Shown here in pieces: positions 46,940-56,216 of a DNA stretch of 64,000 nucleotides (position 1 is the stretch's first letter; every line of letters starts with the position of its first letter). The notes beneath the pieces are model-generated. The model had not been told where the DNA came from, ran no database searches, and was given only the letters and a program-made list of their open reading frames with translations. The position numbers and the translations under genes are program-made. The DNA lies in assembly GCF_001651855.1 (NCBI RefSeq), contig NZ_LNQC01000035.1, positions 1 through 64,000 of the forward strand, read 5' to 3'. The stretch is from Sinorhizobium americanum. Lineage in GTDB: Bacteria > Pseudomonadota > Alphaproteobacteria > Rhizobiales > Rhizobiaceae.

Positions 46940-48283
46940 CTACCGCGGCGGCGTGCCGTTCTCGGAAAGCACGTCGCCGACGAGATAGAGCGAGCCGCCG
47001 ATCAGAATGCGCGGCGGCGCGGGGTCATCTTCGGTCAACTCGGCGATAAGACCCAGAGCTTCCGCGACCGATGACGCGGCGTTTACCTCGAGACCGGCTG
47101 AGGCCGCATCGGCGGCGAGCGCCACCGGGTCAACTCCGGCGTCCGAACCATGGATCGGCACGGTGAAGACCTGCTCGGCGAGATCGAGGAAGGCTTTGAA
47201 GTAGCCGATCGGATCTTTGGTGTTGATCATGCCGATGATCAGGAACAGCGGCCGCGGATCGCGCTCCTCGAAGGTGGCCATGGCTTCGGCGATCACCTGG
47301 CCGGCGCCGGGATTGTGGCCGCCGTCGACCCAGATCTCGGCGGCCGGCGGCCCGTAATGCGAAAGCTTGCCGCCGGCAAGCCGCTGCAGACGTCCGGGCC
47401 ATTCGACGCCGGCCAGGCCCTTCTCGATCGCCGCCTCCGGCAAATCGAAACCGGCCGCCCGGACGGCACGGATCGCCGCCGCTGCATTGGCATATTGATG
47501 CCGGCCCGGCAGGCGCGGCAGCGGCAGGTCGGCAAGGCCGTTCTCGTCCTGGAAGATCAGCCTGCCGAACTCCTCATGCGCCATGAAGTCCTGGCCGTAG
47601 ACGGACATCGGGCAGCCAAGCCGCTCGGCCGTTTCGACCAGCACCTCGCGCACGCCGTCTTCTTCCTGATGGCCGATCACCACCGGGCAGCCGCGCTTCA
47701 TGATTCCGGCCTTTTCTGCGGCGATCAGCTCCACCCGGTCGCCGAGATAGGCCTGATGATCGAGCGAGATCGGCATGATGATGGAAACCGCCGGGCGGGC
47801 GATGACATTCGTCGCGTCGAAGCGGCCGCCGAGGCCGACTTCAATGACGGCAACATCGGCCGGGTGCTCCGCGAAAAGCAGGAAGGTGACGGCGGTCAGG
47901 ATTTCGAAGACGGTGATCTTCTGGCCGGCATTGGCTTGCGCCACGCGCCGCACGGCATCGGCGAGGACCGGGTCGCTGACGAGCGCACCCTTGCCGCCCT
48001 TGACGCCGAGCCGATAACGCTCATGCCAGTTCACCAGGTGGGGAGACGTGTGCACATGGACGCTGAGGCCTGCCGCTTCGAGGATCGCCCGCGAAAACGC
48101 GGTGACGGAGCCTTTGCCGTTGGTGCCGGCGACGTGGATGATCGGCGGCAGGCGGTCCTGCGGGTTGCCAAGCGCGGCCAGCAGCCGCGTGATCCTGTCG
48201 AGCGACAGGTCAAACCCCTTGGGATGCAGGGCCAGAAGCTTTTCGATCTCCTGCGCCGCCTCGCTGACCTGTGCCGCCGCCAT
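46940..48283 (-). CDS. folC: Dihydrofolate/folylpolyglutamate synthase FolC
   Basis: A 447-residue Mur-ligase-fold enzyme that adds glutamates to dihydropteroate and folates. The P-loop is HVAGTNGKGSVTAF. The ATG at 48283 gives MAAAQVSEAA; an ATG ten codons earlier adds a segment without coding character. It ends the trpF-trpB-trpA-accD-folC operon. accD followed by folC is a frequent proteobacterial order. Confidence 0.94.
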   Translation of the reverse strand: MAAAQVSEAAQEIEKLLALHPKGFDLSLDRITRLLAALGNPQDRLPPIIHVAGTNGKGSVTAFSRAILEAAGLSVHVHTSPHLVNWHERYRLGVKGGKGALVSDPVLADAVRRVAQANAGQKITVFEILTAVTFLLFAEHPADVAVIEVGLGGRFDATNVIARPAVSIIMPISLDHQAYLGDRVELIAAEKAGIMKRGCPVVIGHQEEDGVREVLVETAERLGCPMSVYGQDFMAHEEFGRLIFQDENGLADLPLPRLPGRHQYANAAAAIRAVRAAGFDLPEAAIEKGLAGVEWPGRLQRLAGGKLSHYGPPAAEIWVDGGHNPGAGQVIAEAMATFEERDPRPLFLIIGMINTKDPIGYFKAFLDLAEQVFTVPIHGSDAGVDPVALAADAASAGLEVNAASSVAEALGLIAELTEDDPAPPRILIGGSLYLVGDVLSENGTPPR

Positions 48284-48416
48284 GTTCCTGCCTCGAAAAA
48301 TTGATCCGCGCATGATTCCTTAGACCGGAATTTCAGCAAATCAAATCACTTAAGCGACGCCCGGGCGTCAAACGGACGCGCGGGGCTTTAATGGCGAATA
48401 GAAGTGGGACGGGCGT

Positions 48417-49331
48417 CTACGCCCGGGCTGCGAGCGGCAAGGCCGAGACCTGGGAGCCGCTCTCGCGCCTCGCGGCCTCCGCCGGCTTCTTCATCAGGAT
48501 CTTCAGCAACCGCGAAAGCGTCGCCGGCAGGTCGTGGCGCTTGACGACCATGTCGACCATGCCGTGCTCGAGAAGATACTCGGAGGTCTGGAAGCCGTCC
48601 GGGAGCTTTTCTCGCAGCGTCTGCTCGATCACCCGCTTCCCGGCAAAGCCGATCTCCGCACCCGGTTCGGCGAGGTGGATGTCGCCCAGCATCGCGTAGG
48701 ATGCGGTGACGCCGCCTGTGGTGGGATTGGTCAACACGACGATATAGGGAAGGCCCGCTTCCTTCAGCAGATTGACCGCAACCGTGGTGCGCGGAAGCTG
48801 CATCAGTGACAGGATGCCTTCCTGCATGCGGGCGCCGCCTGAGGCCGGGAACATCACCAGCGGGCACTTCTCGGCGATCGCCTTTTCGAAGGCCCTGATG
48901 ATCGCCTCGCCGGCCGCCATGCCGAGCGAACCGCCGATGAAGTTGAACTCATGCACGACGGCGACGAGCTTGACGCCCTGGACGAGCCCAAGGCCTGCGA
49001 CGATCGTGTCCTCGAGCTCGGTCTTGGCACGGCTGTCGCGCAGACGGTCGAGATATTTCTTCGAATCGCGGAACTTCAGCGGATCCTGCGCCACCTTCGG
49101 CTGCGGCAGGGTTTCGTAGATTCCGCCGTCGAAGAGATCCTTTAGCCGGGCCTTGGCCGGCATCTTCATGTGATGGCCGGACTGCGGGATGACCCACTTG
49201 TTCTCTTCGAGATCGCGATGGTACACCATCTCGCCGGTTTCAGGGCATTTGATCCAGAGGTTCTCCGGAACTTCCCTGCGGCCGAGCATCGAATTGATCT
49301 TTGGCCGAACGTAGTTTGTGATCCAGTTCAC
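48417..49331 (-). CDS. accD: Acetyl-CoA carboxylase carboxyltransferase subunit beta
   Basis: A 304-residue AccD starting at a GTG (49331; [12 protein letters not shown]). The longer frame to 49373 is not coding. With AccA it transfers carboxyl groups from biotin to acetyl-CoA. The carboxyltransferase core is normal ([16 protein letters not shown]). Of the four zinc-ribbon cysteines of E. coli AccD only Cys29 remains; the others are Thr32, Ile48 and Ser51, so zinc binding is probably lost. The same degeneration occurs, as I recall, in other Rhizobiales. Confidence 0.93.
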   Translation of the reverse strand: MNWITNYVRPKINSMLGRREVPENLWIKCPETGEMVYHRDLEENKWVIPQSGHHMKMPAKARLKDLFDGGIYETLPQPKVAQDPLKFRDSKKYLDRLRDSRAKTELEDTIVAGLGLVQGVKLVAVVHEFNFIGGSLGMAAGEAIIRAFEKAIAEKCPLVMFPASGGARMQEGILSLMQLPRTTVAVNLLKEAGLPYIVVLTNPTTGGVTASYAMLGDIHLAEPGAEIGFAGKRVIEQTLREKLPDGFQTSEYLLEHGMVDMVVKRHDLPATLSRLLKILMKKPAEAARRESGSQVSALPLAARA

Positions 49332-49382
49332 TTCATAGACTCCTGACGATGTGCCTCGGCTCCTGCGCGCCAATATGGGCGA

Positions 49383-50222
49383 TTATTCGGCCGCCGCAAG
49401 ACGCGCCGCACGCACGCCGGCCGAAAGCCCTCGAACCAAAGCTTCCACACCCGGCACCGTCGCGTCGGTGGCCTTGCCGCTTTCCGTCAGGCTCGAGGCG
49501 ATCTGGTTGACAATCGCCGTCCCAACAACGACGCCATCGGCCGAGGCGCCGATCACCCGCGCGTGCTCGGCGGTCTTGACGCCGAAGCCGACGCAGACGG
49601 GCAGCTGCGTATGCGACTTGATCCGTGCCACCGCACCGGCGATCAGCGACGGATCGGGCAGAGAGGAACCGGTGATGCCGGTCATCGAGACGTAATAGAC
49701 GAAACCGGAGGTGTTTTCGAGAACCTTGGGCAGACGGCGGTCGTCGGTAGTCGGCGTCGCCAGACGGACGAAGCTGATGCCCTTCTTCAACGCCGGGATG
49801 CACAGCTCGTCATCCATTTCCGGCGGCAGATCGACAACGATCAGCCCGTCGACACCCGCCTCGACCGCGTCGTCCAGGAAGCGCTCGACGCCGTAGATGT
49901 AGATCGGATTGTAATAGCCCATCAGCACGATCGGGGTGCGCTGATCCTCAGCCCGGAAGCGGCGGGCGAGGTCGAGCGTCTTGGCAAGCGTCTGCCCGGC
50001 TTTCAGCGCGCGCTGGCCGGCAAGCTGGATCGCCGGGCCGTCGGCCATCGGATCGGAAAAGGGCACGCCGAGCTCGATGACGTCGGCACCGGCCTTCGGC
50101 AGCGCCTGCATGATCGCCAGCGACGTTTCGAAATCCGGATCGCCGCCCATGAAATAGGTGACAAGGACCGGGCGACCTTCCGCCGCGACGTCGGCGAACC
50201 TCTGCTCCATGCGTGCGGTCAT
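49383..50222 (-). CDS. trpA: Tryptophan synthase alpha subunit
   Basis: A 279-residue TrpA that cleaves indole-3-glycerol phosphate. The catalytic Glu is in [17 protein letters not shown], and the Asp loop region is [12 protein letters not shown]. It starts five bases after the trpB stop and forms the alpha-beta complex with TrpB. accD follows about 50 bases downstream in the same operon. Confidence 0.97.
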   Translation of the reverse strand: MTARMEQRFADVAAEGRPVLVTYFMGGDPDFETSLAIMQALPKAGADVIELGVPFSDPMADGPAIQLAGQRALKAGQTLAKTLDLARRFRAEDQRTPIVLMGYYNPIYIYGVERFLDDAVEAGVDGLIVVDLPPEMDDELCIPALKKGISFVRLATPTTDDRRLPKVLENTSGFVYYVSMTGITGSSLPDPSLIAGAVARIKSHTQLPVCVGFGVKTAEHARVIGASADGVVVGTAIVNQIASSLTESGKATDATVPGVEALVRGLSAGVRAARLAAAE

Positions 50223-50227
50223 ACTCT

Positions 50228-51448
50228 TTACTGCCCCATTCCCAGAATTTTGCCGACGGTGAAGATATCCTTGTCGCCGCGACCGGAGAGATTCATCAGG
50301 ATGATCTCATCCTTGCCCATTGTCGGCGCCCGCTTGATGACCTCGGCCAGCGCATGCGACGGCTCGAGCGCCGGGATGATGCCTTCGAGCCGCGTCAGCG
50401 TCTGGAAGGCTTCGAGCGCCTCATGATCCATGATCGGCACATATTCAACCCGGCCGATATCGTTGAGCCAGGCATGCTCCGGACCGATACCCGGGTAATC
50501 GAGGCCGGCCGAGATGGAATGGCCTTCCTTGATCTGGCCATCGCCGTCCTGCAGCAGGTAGGTGCGGTTGCCATGCAGCACGCCCGGCGAGCCGGCGGTG
50601 ATCGAGGCGCAGTGCTCGTCGCCATCAAGCCCCTTGCCGCCCGCTTCGACGCCGACGATCCGGACACCCTCGTCGTCGAGGAAGGGGTGGAAGATGCCGA
50701 TGGCGTTCGAGCCGCCGCCGACCGCCGCGATGACGAGATCGGGCAGGCGGCCTTCAGCGGCAAGGATCTGTTCCTTCGCCTCCTGGCCGATGACCGCCTG
50801 GAAGTCGCGGACCATCTCCGGATAGGGATGCGGGCCTGCGGCCGTGCCGATCAGGTAATAGGTGCTGTCGACATTCGTCACCCAGTCGCGCAGCGCCTCG
50901 TTCATGGCGTCCTTCAGGGTGCCGTGGCCGGCGGTCACCGGCTTCACCTCGGCGCCGAGAAGCTTCATGCGGAAGACGTTCGGCGCCTGGCGCTCGACGT
51001 CGGTGGCGCCCATGTAGACGACGCAGGGGAGGCCGAAACGGGCCGCGACGGTCGCCGACGCGACGCCGTGCTGGCCGGCACCGGTTTCGGCGATGATGCG
51101 GGTCTTGCCCATGCGCTTGGCGAGCAGGATCTGGCCGATGCAATTGTTGATCTTGTGCGAGCCGGTGTGGTTCAGCTCCTCGCGCTTGAAATAGATCTTG
51201 GCGCCGCCGAGTTCGGCCGTCAGGCGCTCGGCGAAATAAAGCGGGCTCGGCCGGCCGATATAATGGGCGCCGAGCTGTTCGAGTTCCGCTTTGAAGGCCG
51301 GATCGTCCTTAGCCTTGTTCCATTCGTCCTGGAGATCGAGGATCAACGGCATCAGCGTCTCGGCGACGAAACGGCCGCCGAAAATACCGAACCGGCCGTC
51401 CTCGTCCGGTCCAGCCCTGAAGGAGTTCGGTTTTAGCGGCTGATTCAC
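50228..51448 (-). CDS. trpB: Tryptophan synthase beta subunit
   Basis: A 406-residue PLP enzyme joining indole and serine. The PLP lysine is in [11 protein letters not shown]. The phosphate-binding glycine run is VGGGSNAIG and the catalytic GAGQHG segment is present. Its start overlaps the trpF stop by four bases. Confidence 0.97.
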   Translation of the reverse strand: MNQPLKPNSFRAGPDEDGRFGIFGGRFVAETLMPLILDLQDEWNKAKDDPAFKAELEQLGAHYIGRPSPLYFAERLTAELGGAKIYFKREELNHTGSHKINNCIGQILLAKRMGKTRIIAETGAGQHGVASATVAARFGLPCVVYMGATDVERQAPNVFRMKLLGAEVKPVTAGHGTLKDAMNEALRDWVTNVDSTYYLIGTAAGPHPYPEMVRDFQAVIGQEAKEQILAAEGRLPDLVIAAVGGGSNAIGIFHPFLDDEGVRIVGVEAGGKGLDGDEHCASITAGSPGVLHGNRTYLLQDGDGQIKEGHSISAGLDYPGIGPEHAWLNDIGRVEYVPIMDHEALEAFQTLTRLEGIIPALEPSHALAEVIKRAPTMGKDEIILMNLSGRGDKDIFTVGKILGMGQ

Positions 51449-52119
51449 GTCTTGCTCCCTGATCGTGGCACTACGGCTTCGGCGCGGCGTACCGCATCGA
51501 AAAACGCATCCATGAGCTTCAAATCCTTGAGACCCGGCGCGCTCTCGACGCCGGAGGATGTATCGATGGCGCTGGCGCCGGTCAGCGCGAGTGCCTCCCC
51601 GATATTTTCTGCATTCAGCCCACCGGAAAGCATGTAATCGACGCTCCCGTCAAGCGCGTCGAGCAGCCTCCAATCGAAAGAGACACCATTGCCGCCAGGC
51701 AATTCGGACCCCGCCGGCGGCTTGGCATCGAGAAGGAAACGATCGACGATGCCGACGTAAGCATCAATCCTTTCGAGATCGGAGGCCTCGCGGACCGACA
51801 GCGCCTTCATGACCGGCAGGCCGTAGATCGCCTTGATCGTCAGAACCCTATCCGGATCTTCGGAGCCGTGAAGCTGCAGGATGTCGGGCTTCAGCGAGGA
51901 AACGATCTCGTCGAGATCGTCATTGTCGGCATTCACCGTGACGGCGACGATCTTCGCCCGGCCGCGAATACGCTCGGCCACCCGGCCGGCGTCGTCAGGC
52001 TCGATGTTGCGCGGGCTCTTGGGAAAGAAGATGAAGCCAATATGCGAAGCCCCGAGCGCGACTGCATGCTCCGCCGCCTCCGCGGTCCTCAGTCCACATA
52101 TTTTCACTTCCGTTTTCAT
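51445..52119 (-). CDS. trpF: Phosphoribosylanthranilate isomerase
   Basis: A 224-residue barrel enzyme of tryptophan synthesis. The N-terminal KICGLRT has the catalytic Cys, and the Asp region near LLDAKPP and the phosphate-binding [10 protein letters not shown] are present. It is the first gene of the operon. The 208 bases upstream (52120-52327) show no clear gene or element. Confidence 0.95.
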   Translation of the reverse strand: MKTEVKICGLRTAEAAEHAVALGASHIGFIFFPKSPRNIEPDDAGRVAERIRGRAKIVAVTVNADNDDLDEIVSSLKPDILQLHGSEDPDRVLTIKAIYGLPVMKALSVREASDLERIDAYVGIVDRFLLDAKPPAGSELPGGNGVSFDWRLLDALDGSVDYMLSGGLNAENIGEALALTGASAIDTSSGVESAPGLKDLKLMDAFFDAVRRAEAVVPRSGSKT

Positions 52120-52327
52120 GGCAAGCGACCTTGCACGAAATGCCGTCCGAGTCGAGCAAAACCATTGCTTTGCAGTGCGTCATCTTAGGGAACCGTGGCA
52201 GGCATTTTCAGTCGGCGGAATTCAGCTTCGACGAACGCGGCCTCAGTGCGTGGCATGCCCCTCCCGCTGCCGCGACTGCACCGTCCCAGTCCCTTCTCGG
52301 CACCATCGGCCAAATTTAACGGTGAGC

Positions 52328-53080
52328 TTAGCCAAAATCGATGGCGTGCAGCATGGTGCCGTTGCGCTTCAACCAGCGCCTCGCGTCGTTGGTGTCCGGG
52401 CAAAGCTTCTCGCAGAGCGCCCAGAAATCGGGGCCGTGATTCATCTCCTGGAGATGGGCGACCTCATGGGCCGCCAGATAGGCGATCACCTTCGGCGGCG
52501 CCATGGCAATCCGCCAGGAAAAGCTCAAATCACCCTCGGCGGAGCAGGAGCCCCAGCGGCTGCGGGTATCCTTGAGGCTCAACGAGCGCACGCGGCGGCC
52601 GATCCGGCCCGCATAGACGGCGACGAGGCGCTCCAGTTCGAAGCGCGCCTCCTTCTTTAGGTAGTCGGCAATCCGCCGGCGCAGGTGCTCCTCCGCGCCG
52701 CCGACACGCAACACCGCCTCGTCGTCGACGATAGCGGATTCGGTAAGGCCGCGAATCCGACCGGTCCTCTCGATGCGATGGGCGACGCCGCGAATGAAGA
52801 TCGTTCCGCCGTCTTCGAGCTCGCTCTCGCCGGAGAAGCGCGCGAGCTTGGTCAACAGCCAGCCCTGGTGGCGGCTGAGGAATGCGCTGACCTCGCGCTC
52901 CGGCAGGCCTTCGGGAACGGTGAGTTTCAGAGCGCGCCCGCCCGGCTCGATGCGCAAGGTCATCCGCGTCGCGCGTGCGTTCTGCCGGATGGTCAAGGGC
53001 AGGCGCTTGCCGGCCACCTCGATGTCACGCGTGACGTCGGGGCGTGTTTCACTGCCGCGGCGCTTGAAGGAAGGAAACAT
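52328..53080 (-). CDS. YgjP-type (DUF45) zinc metallopeptidase
   Basis: A 250-residue protein of the YgjP/WLM-like metallopeptidase group. The zinc site is HEVAHLQEMNHGPDFWALCEKLCP, an HExxH followed by a third His. A conserved RWGSCS segment precedes it. It has no signal peptide, so it is cytoplasmic. Targets are unknown. It is not clearly co-transcribed with its neighbours. Confidence 0.87.
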   Translation of the reverse strand: MFPSFKRRGSETRPDVTRDIEVAGKRLPLTIRQNARATRMTLRIEPGGRALKLTVPEGLPEREVSAFLSRHQGWLLTKLARFSGESELEDGGTIFIRGVAHRIERTGRIRGLTESAIVDDEAVLRVGGAEEHLRRRIADYLKKEARFELERLVAVYAGRIGRRVRSLSLKDTRSRWGSCSAEGDLSFSWRIAMAPPKVIAYLAAHEVAHLQEMNHGPDFWALCEKLCPDTNDARRWLKRNGTMLHAIDFG

Positions 53081-53120
53081 GAGGCCTTTCTAGCCGATTC
53101 GCCGTCCGCTGGCAGCTGCC

Positions 53121-53235
53121 TACTGCATGTCTTTGTCCCCTTGAATCGACCTCGATTTAAGGGGTCAAAGACATGCAGCAATTCACAGTGCTACAGCGAC
53201 CTTTGCGCGTCCGATGAGCCGCGCGGCGCTGTAGT
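53121..53235. repeat. RIME-like intergenic repeat, copy C
   Basis: The first half (53123-53178) is a near-perfect cruciform: CTGCATGTCTTTG with CAAAGACATGCAG, then CCCCTT with AAGGGG and AATCG with CGATT. The second half (about 53190-53233) pairs CTACAGCG with CGCTGTAG. Two palindromes in tandem match the plan of the copies flanking actS. A 20-base piece (GCGACCTTTGCGCGTC...) recurs near 15588. Confidence 0.75.
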
Positions 53236-53238
53236 CCC

Positions 53239-53254
53239 GGCGTTTCATGTGAAA
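53239..53254. promoter_or_regulatory. parS-like palindrome in a hairpin
   Basis: CGTTTCATGTGAAACG keeps 13 of 14 positions of the GTTTCACGTGAAAC core. It forms the middle of a longer hairpin (CCCGGCGTTTCA with TGAAACGCCGGG) after the DUF2852 gene. It may be a terminator for that gene rather than a ParB site. Confidence 0.35.
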
Positions 53255-53276
53255 CGCCGGGACGCCATTCTATCAT

Positions 53277-53696
53277 TCAGGCGGTCTCTGGTGCCGGGCC
53301 GGGGCGACCGTTCCTGCGCTCGCGCATGAAACGGTCGAATTCCTCCTGGTCCTTGGCACGCCGGAGCTCGCGGACATAGGCGTCGAATTCCTCGCGCATC
53401 TCGTCGAGCTTGCGGCGCTCCTCGTCGAGCCGGGCCAGTTCCGCCTCGCGCCAATCGTCGAAGGCGACATTGCCGGTCCGATGGTGGGCCCAATGGCCGC
53501 GGTGATTGCGGCGGAAGCCGGAACACATGCGGTCCACGCTGTCGTTGGCGTCCTTCTTGAAGGTCTTCAGCTTGTCGCCGAAGAGGATGTAAGCGAGCAT
53601 CGCCAGGCCGAGCGGCCAGAACACCACGAAACCGAGCACCATCAATGCAATGGTCGCAGGCGTCCAGTCCGGACGGATCAATGCAGATTGGTTCAT
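53277..53696 (-). CDS. DUF2852 domain membrane protein
   Basis: A 139-residue protein of the DUF2852 family common in Rhizobiales. One hydrophobic segment lies near residues 14-40 (TIALMVLGFVVFWPLGLAML). It is followed by a long charged, coiled-coil-like helix rich in Glu, Arg and Lys (about 80-130). It is probably an inner-membrane protein with a cytoplasmic tail. Function unknown. Confidence 0.83.
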   Translation of the reverse strand: MNQSALIRPDWTPATIALMVLGFVVFWPLGLAMLAYILFGDKLKTFKKDANDSVDRMCSGFRRNHRGHWAHHRTGNVAFDDWREAELARLDEERRKLDEMREEFDAYVRELRRAKDQEEFDRFMRERRNGRPGPAPETA

Positions 53697-53877
53697 CTTC
53701 AGTATTCCTCGCAGTCAGCGGACCGCCCGTTGCGGCCCGATGAAAACGATGTGGGAAAGACTAAAGAGGACTGCAAGATGCGCCGCATGGGAATCGGACA
53801 AACCCTTGACTCTGCGGCAGCAAATCGCTGCCGCAGAAGGCAAATGGCCGCAGCCGCACGGGCGGGACTAGGTGGCG

Positions 53878-55152
53878 CTAGGCCGACTTGCCGCCCTTGA
53901 TGATCTGTTTCACCGGGCTCGAGTGGCGCGAATGCTGGCGATGGAAGGCGACGATCCGCGGCGCGATCTCGCCGCGGAACCGAGAGCCGTTGAAAACACC
54001 ATAGTGTCCGACGTCCGGCTGCATGTAGTGCTGACGCATGTGCTCCGGAATGTTGGTGCAGATCGTCTGCGCAGCCTGGGTCTGACCGACGCCGGAAATG
54101 TCGTCGTTCTCGCCCTCCACCGTCAACAGCGCCACCTTGCGGATCGCTGTCGGATCGACGCGCTTGCCGCGATGCATCATCTCGCCCTTCGGCAAAGCAT
54201 GCTGCATGAACACCACCTGCACTGTCTGCAGGTAGAATTCCGCCGTGAGATCCATGACAGCGAGATATTCGTCGTAGAAATCGCGGTGCTTGTCGGCGGC
54301 ATCGCCGTCGTTCTTGACGAGATGGGCGAAGAACTCCTTGTGGGCGACCAGATGGCGGTCAAGGTTCATCGACATGAAGCCCGAAAGCTGCAGGAAGCCC
54401 GGATAGACCATGCGCATGAAGCCCGGCTGCGGCCACGGCACTGGCATGATGACATTGTCGCGGAACCATTCGACCGGCCGCTGTTCGGCGAGCTGATTGA
54501 CTGCGGTCGGGTTGATGCGCGTGTCGATCGGGCCGCCCATCAGCGTCATCGATGCCGGCGAGAGCGGGTCATTGTCCGCCTCCATCAGCGCGACCGCGGC
54601 GAGAACCGGCACGGCGGGCTGGCAGACGCCGATCACATGGGTATCGGGGCCGAGATGGTGCAGGATCTGGATGACGTAATCGATGTAGTCGTCGAGATCG
54701 AAGGTGCCCTCGCTCAAGGGCACCATGCGGGCATCGAGCCAATCCGTGATGTAGATGTCGGAATGCGGCAGCAGCGCTTCGACGGTGCCGCGCAGCAAGG
54801 TCGCGTAGTGGCCGGACATGGGTGCGACCAGCAGCACCTTCGGGTCCGCCGTCCGTCCCTTCGGCAGCGACCGTTCGAAATGGATGAGATTGCAGAAGGG
54901 CGCGCGCCAGACGATTTTTTCGCGCACCGGCACGGTCTGGCCGTCGACCACCGTCTCCGGCAGGCCGAATTCCGGCTTGCCGTAGCGGCGCGTGGCACGT
55001 TCGAAAACTTCCAGCCCCGCCGCCGCGGCGCGGCCGAAATAGGTGTGCGAGACGGGATTCATCGGATTCTTGAAGGCCAGCCGCATGGCGTCCGCCGCCG
55101 TGCGCCATGGAGCCATCATGGCATGGTTCATTTCATAAAGCTGGTAGAACAT
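53878..55152 (-). CDS. phaZ: Intracellular polyhydroxyalkanoate depolymerase
   Basis: A 424-residue intracellular PHB depolymerase of the alpha/beta-hydrolase fold. The nucleophile is Cys177 in VIGVCQPAVPVL, as in PhaZ1-type enzymes that use Cys in place of Ser. DDISGVGQTQAA and HYGVFNGSRFRGEI follow. It releases hydroxybutyrate units from storage granules. A TGC-rich motif 110 bases upstream may link it to PHB regulation. Confidence 0.93.
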   Translation of the reverse strand: MFYQLYEMNHAMMAPWRTAADAMRLAFKNPMNPVSHTYFGRAAAAGLEVFERATRRYGKPEFGLPETVVDGQTVPVREKIVWRAPFCNLIHFERSLPKGRTADPKVLLVAPMSGHYATLLRGTVEALLPHSDIYITDWLDARMVPLSEGTFDLDDYIDYVIQILHHLGPDTHVIGVCQPAVPVLAAVALMEADNDPLSPASMTLMGGPIDTRINPTAVNQLAEQRPVEWFRDNVIMPVPWPQPGFMRMVYPGFLQLSGFMSMNLDRHLVAHKEFFAHLVKNDGDAADKHRDFYDEYLAVMDLTAEFYLQTVQVVFMQHALPKGEMMHRGKRVDPTAIRKVALLTVEGENDDISGVGQTQAAQTICTNIPEHMRQHYMQPDVGHYGVFNGSRFRGEIAPRIVAFHRQHSRHSSPVKQIIKGGKSA

Positions 55153-55261
55153 GGGCGCGTACCCCTTGTTTCAATCAATCCGGCGCCGCTCCCAGGTCCG
55201 ACGCAAGCCTTGCGAGTATTTGTCCTTGGTGTCCGCAATCGCTGTCAGACTACCACTTTTC

Positions 55262-55277
55262 TTGTGCAGTGCAACAA
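55262..55277. promoter_or_regulatory. TGCA-rich motif upstream of phaZ (PhaR-type candidate)
   Basis: TTGTGCAGTGCAACAA contains two TGCA tetramers and TTG/CAA flanks. It lies 110 bases before the phaZ start. Its minus-strand 11-mer GTTGCACTGCA recurs before the EIIA gene. PhaR/AniA proteins bind TGC/GCA repeats near PHB genes, so this is a reasonable candidate. Confidence 0.45.
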
Positions 55278-55379
55278 ACAGAACCCCCTCGTTTTTTTGG
55301 GGCCAGTTCCCACGGGATTCATATTACTAATTTATTGAGATAACATTGCGCGGGCCTGTCGCGCTATGACGTTCGTACC

Positions 55380-56216
55380 TCAGGCAGCGGAAATTCCGTA
55401 AAATCGGGCTGCCGTCCCCAGGAAAATCGCCTGCCGCTCCGCTTCCGTGCAGTGCGCGGTCAATGCCTGAGCAGCTGAGAACCACCCGGCGTAGTCGGCA
55501 TCGAGCAGTACAACCGGCCAGTCGCTGCCGAACATCACCCGTTCGGCACCGAAAACGTCGAGAAGATGGGCGGCATAGGGGCGCAAGCGCTCGACGGACC
55601 AGCCTCCGCCGGCTTCGGTCACAAGTCCCGATAGCTTGACATGCACATTCTGGCGGCGGGCGAGCGCCGCCATATCCGTCGCCCAGGGCTCCAGCCTGCC
55701 TTCGGCAATGAACGGCTTGGCGCCGTGATCGACGACGATGGCGAGGTCCGGCAGGCGGTCGGCAAGCGCGGCGATCACCGGCAGATGACGCGGCTGGACA
55801 AGCGCGTCGAAGCGGAGGTCCAACCGCGGCAGCATTTCGAGTGTGTCAATCGCTTCCGGCCGCAGAATCCAGGCGGCTTCCTCGATGCTCTGAAGCATCG
55901 GCCGGATACCCTTGAGCTTCGGATGCGTTTTCAGACGCAGAAGCGCGAGACGCGCGTCGGCCGCGAGAATATCGACCCAGCCGACCACCGCCGCGACCAT
56001 CTCCTCGCGCGCGGCAATTTCAAGCAGGAATTCGGTCTCGGCGACATTCGGCGCCGCCTGGACGAGGACGGTCCGGGTGATGCCTGCGGCGCTGAGATGG
56101 GGCTTCAGATCGTCAGGTCCGAAGTCGCGAAAGATAGGTTCAAGATCCGGGCCCGGCCAGTCATTGTGGCCAAGGCCGAGCGTCCAGTAGTGCTGGTGGG
56201 CGTCGATGAAGCTCAT
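55380..56216 (-). CDS. Amidohydrolase family lactonase (L-fuconolactonase-like)
   Basis: A 278-residue TIM-barrel amidohydrolase of the COG3618 group. The metal site begins with DAHQHYW, and the later MFGSDWPV carries the final Asp. Close families hydrolyse L-fucono- or L-rhamnono-lactone. It is the last gene of the sugar cluster and overlaps the dehydrogenase gene by four bases. The exact lactone is inferred from context. Confidence 0.82.
   Translation of the reverse strand: MSFIDAHQHYWTLGLGHNDWPGPDLEPIFRDFGPDDLKPHLSAAGITRTVLVQAAPNVAETEFLLEIAAREEMVAAVVGWVDILAADARLALLRLKTHPKLKGIRPMLQSIEEAAWILRPEAIDTLEMLPRLDLRFDALVQPRHLPVIAALADRLPDLAIVVDHGAKPFIAEGRLEPWATDMAALARRQNVHVKLSGLVTEAGGGWSVERLRPYAAHLLDVFGAERVMFGSDWPVVLLDADYAGWFSAAQALTAHCTEAERQAIFLGTAARFYGISAA

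Noticed and set aside
52120-52327. Small gene between trpF and the metallopeptidase gene
   Set aside because: Open frames there lack ribosome sites and family character.
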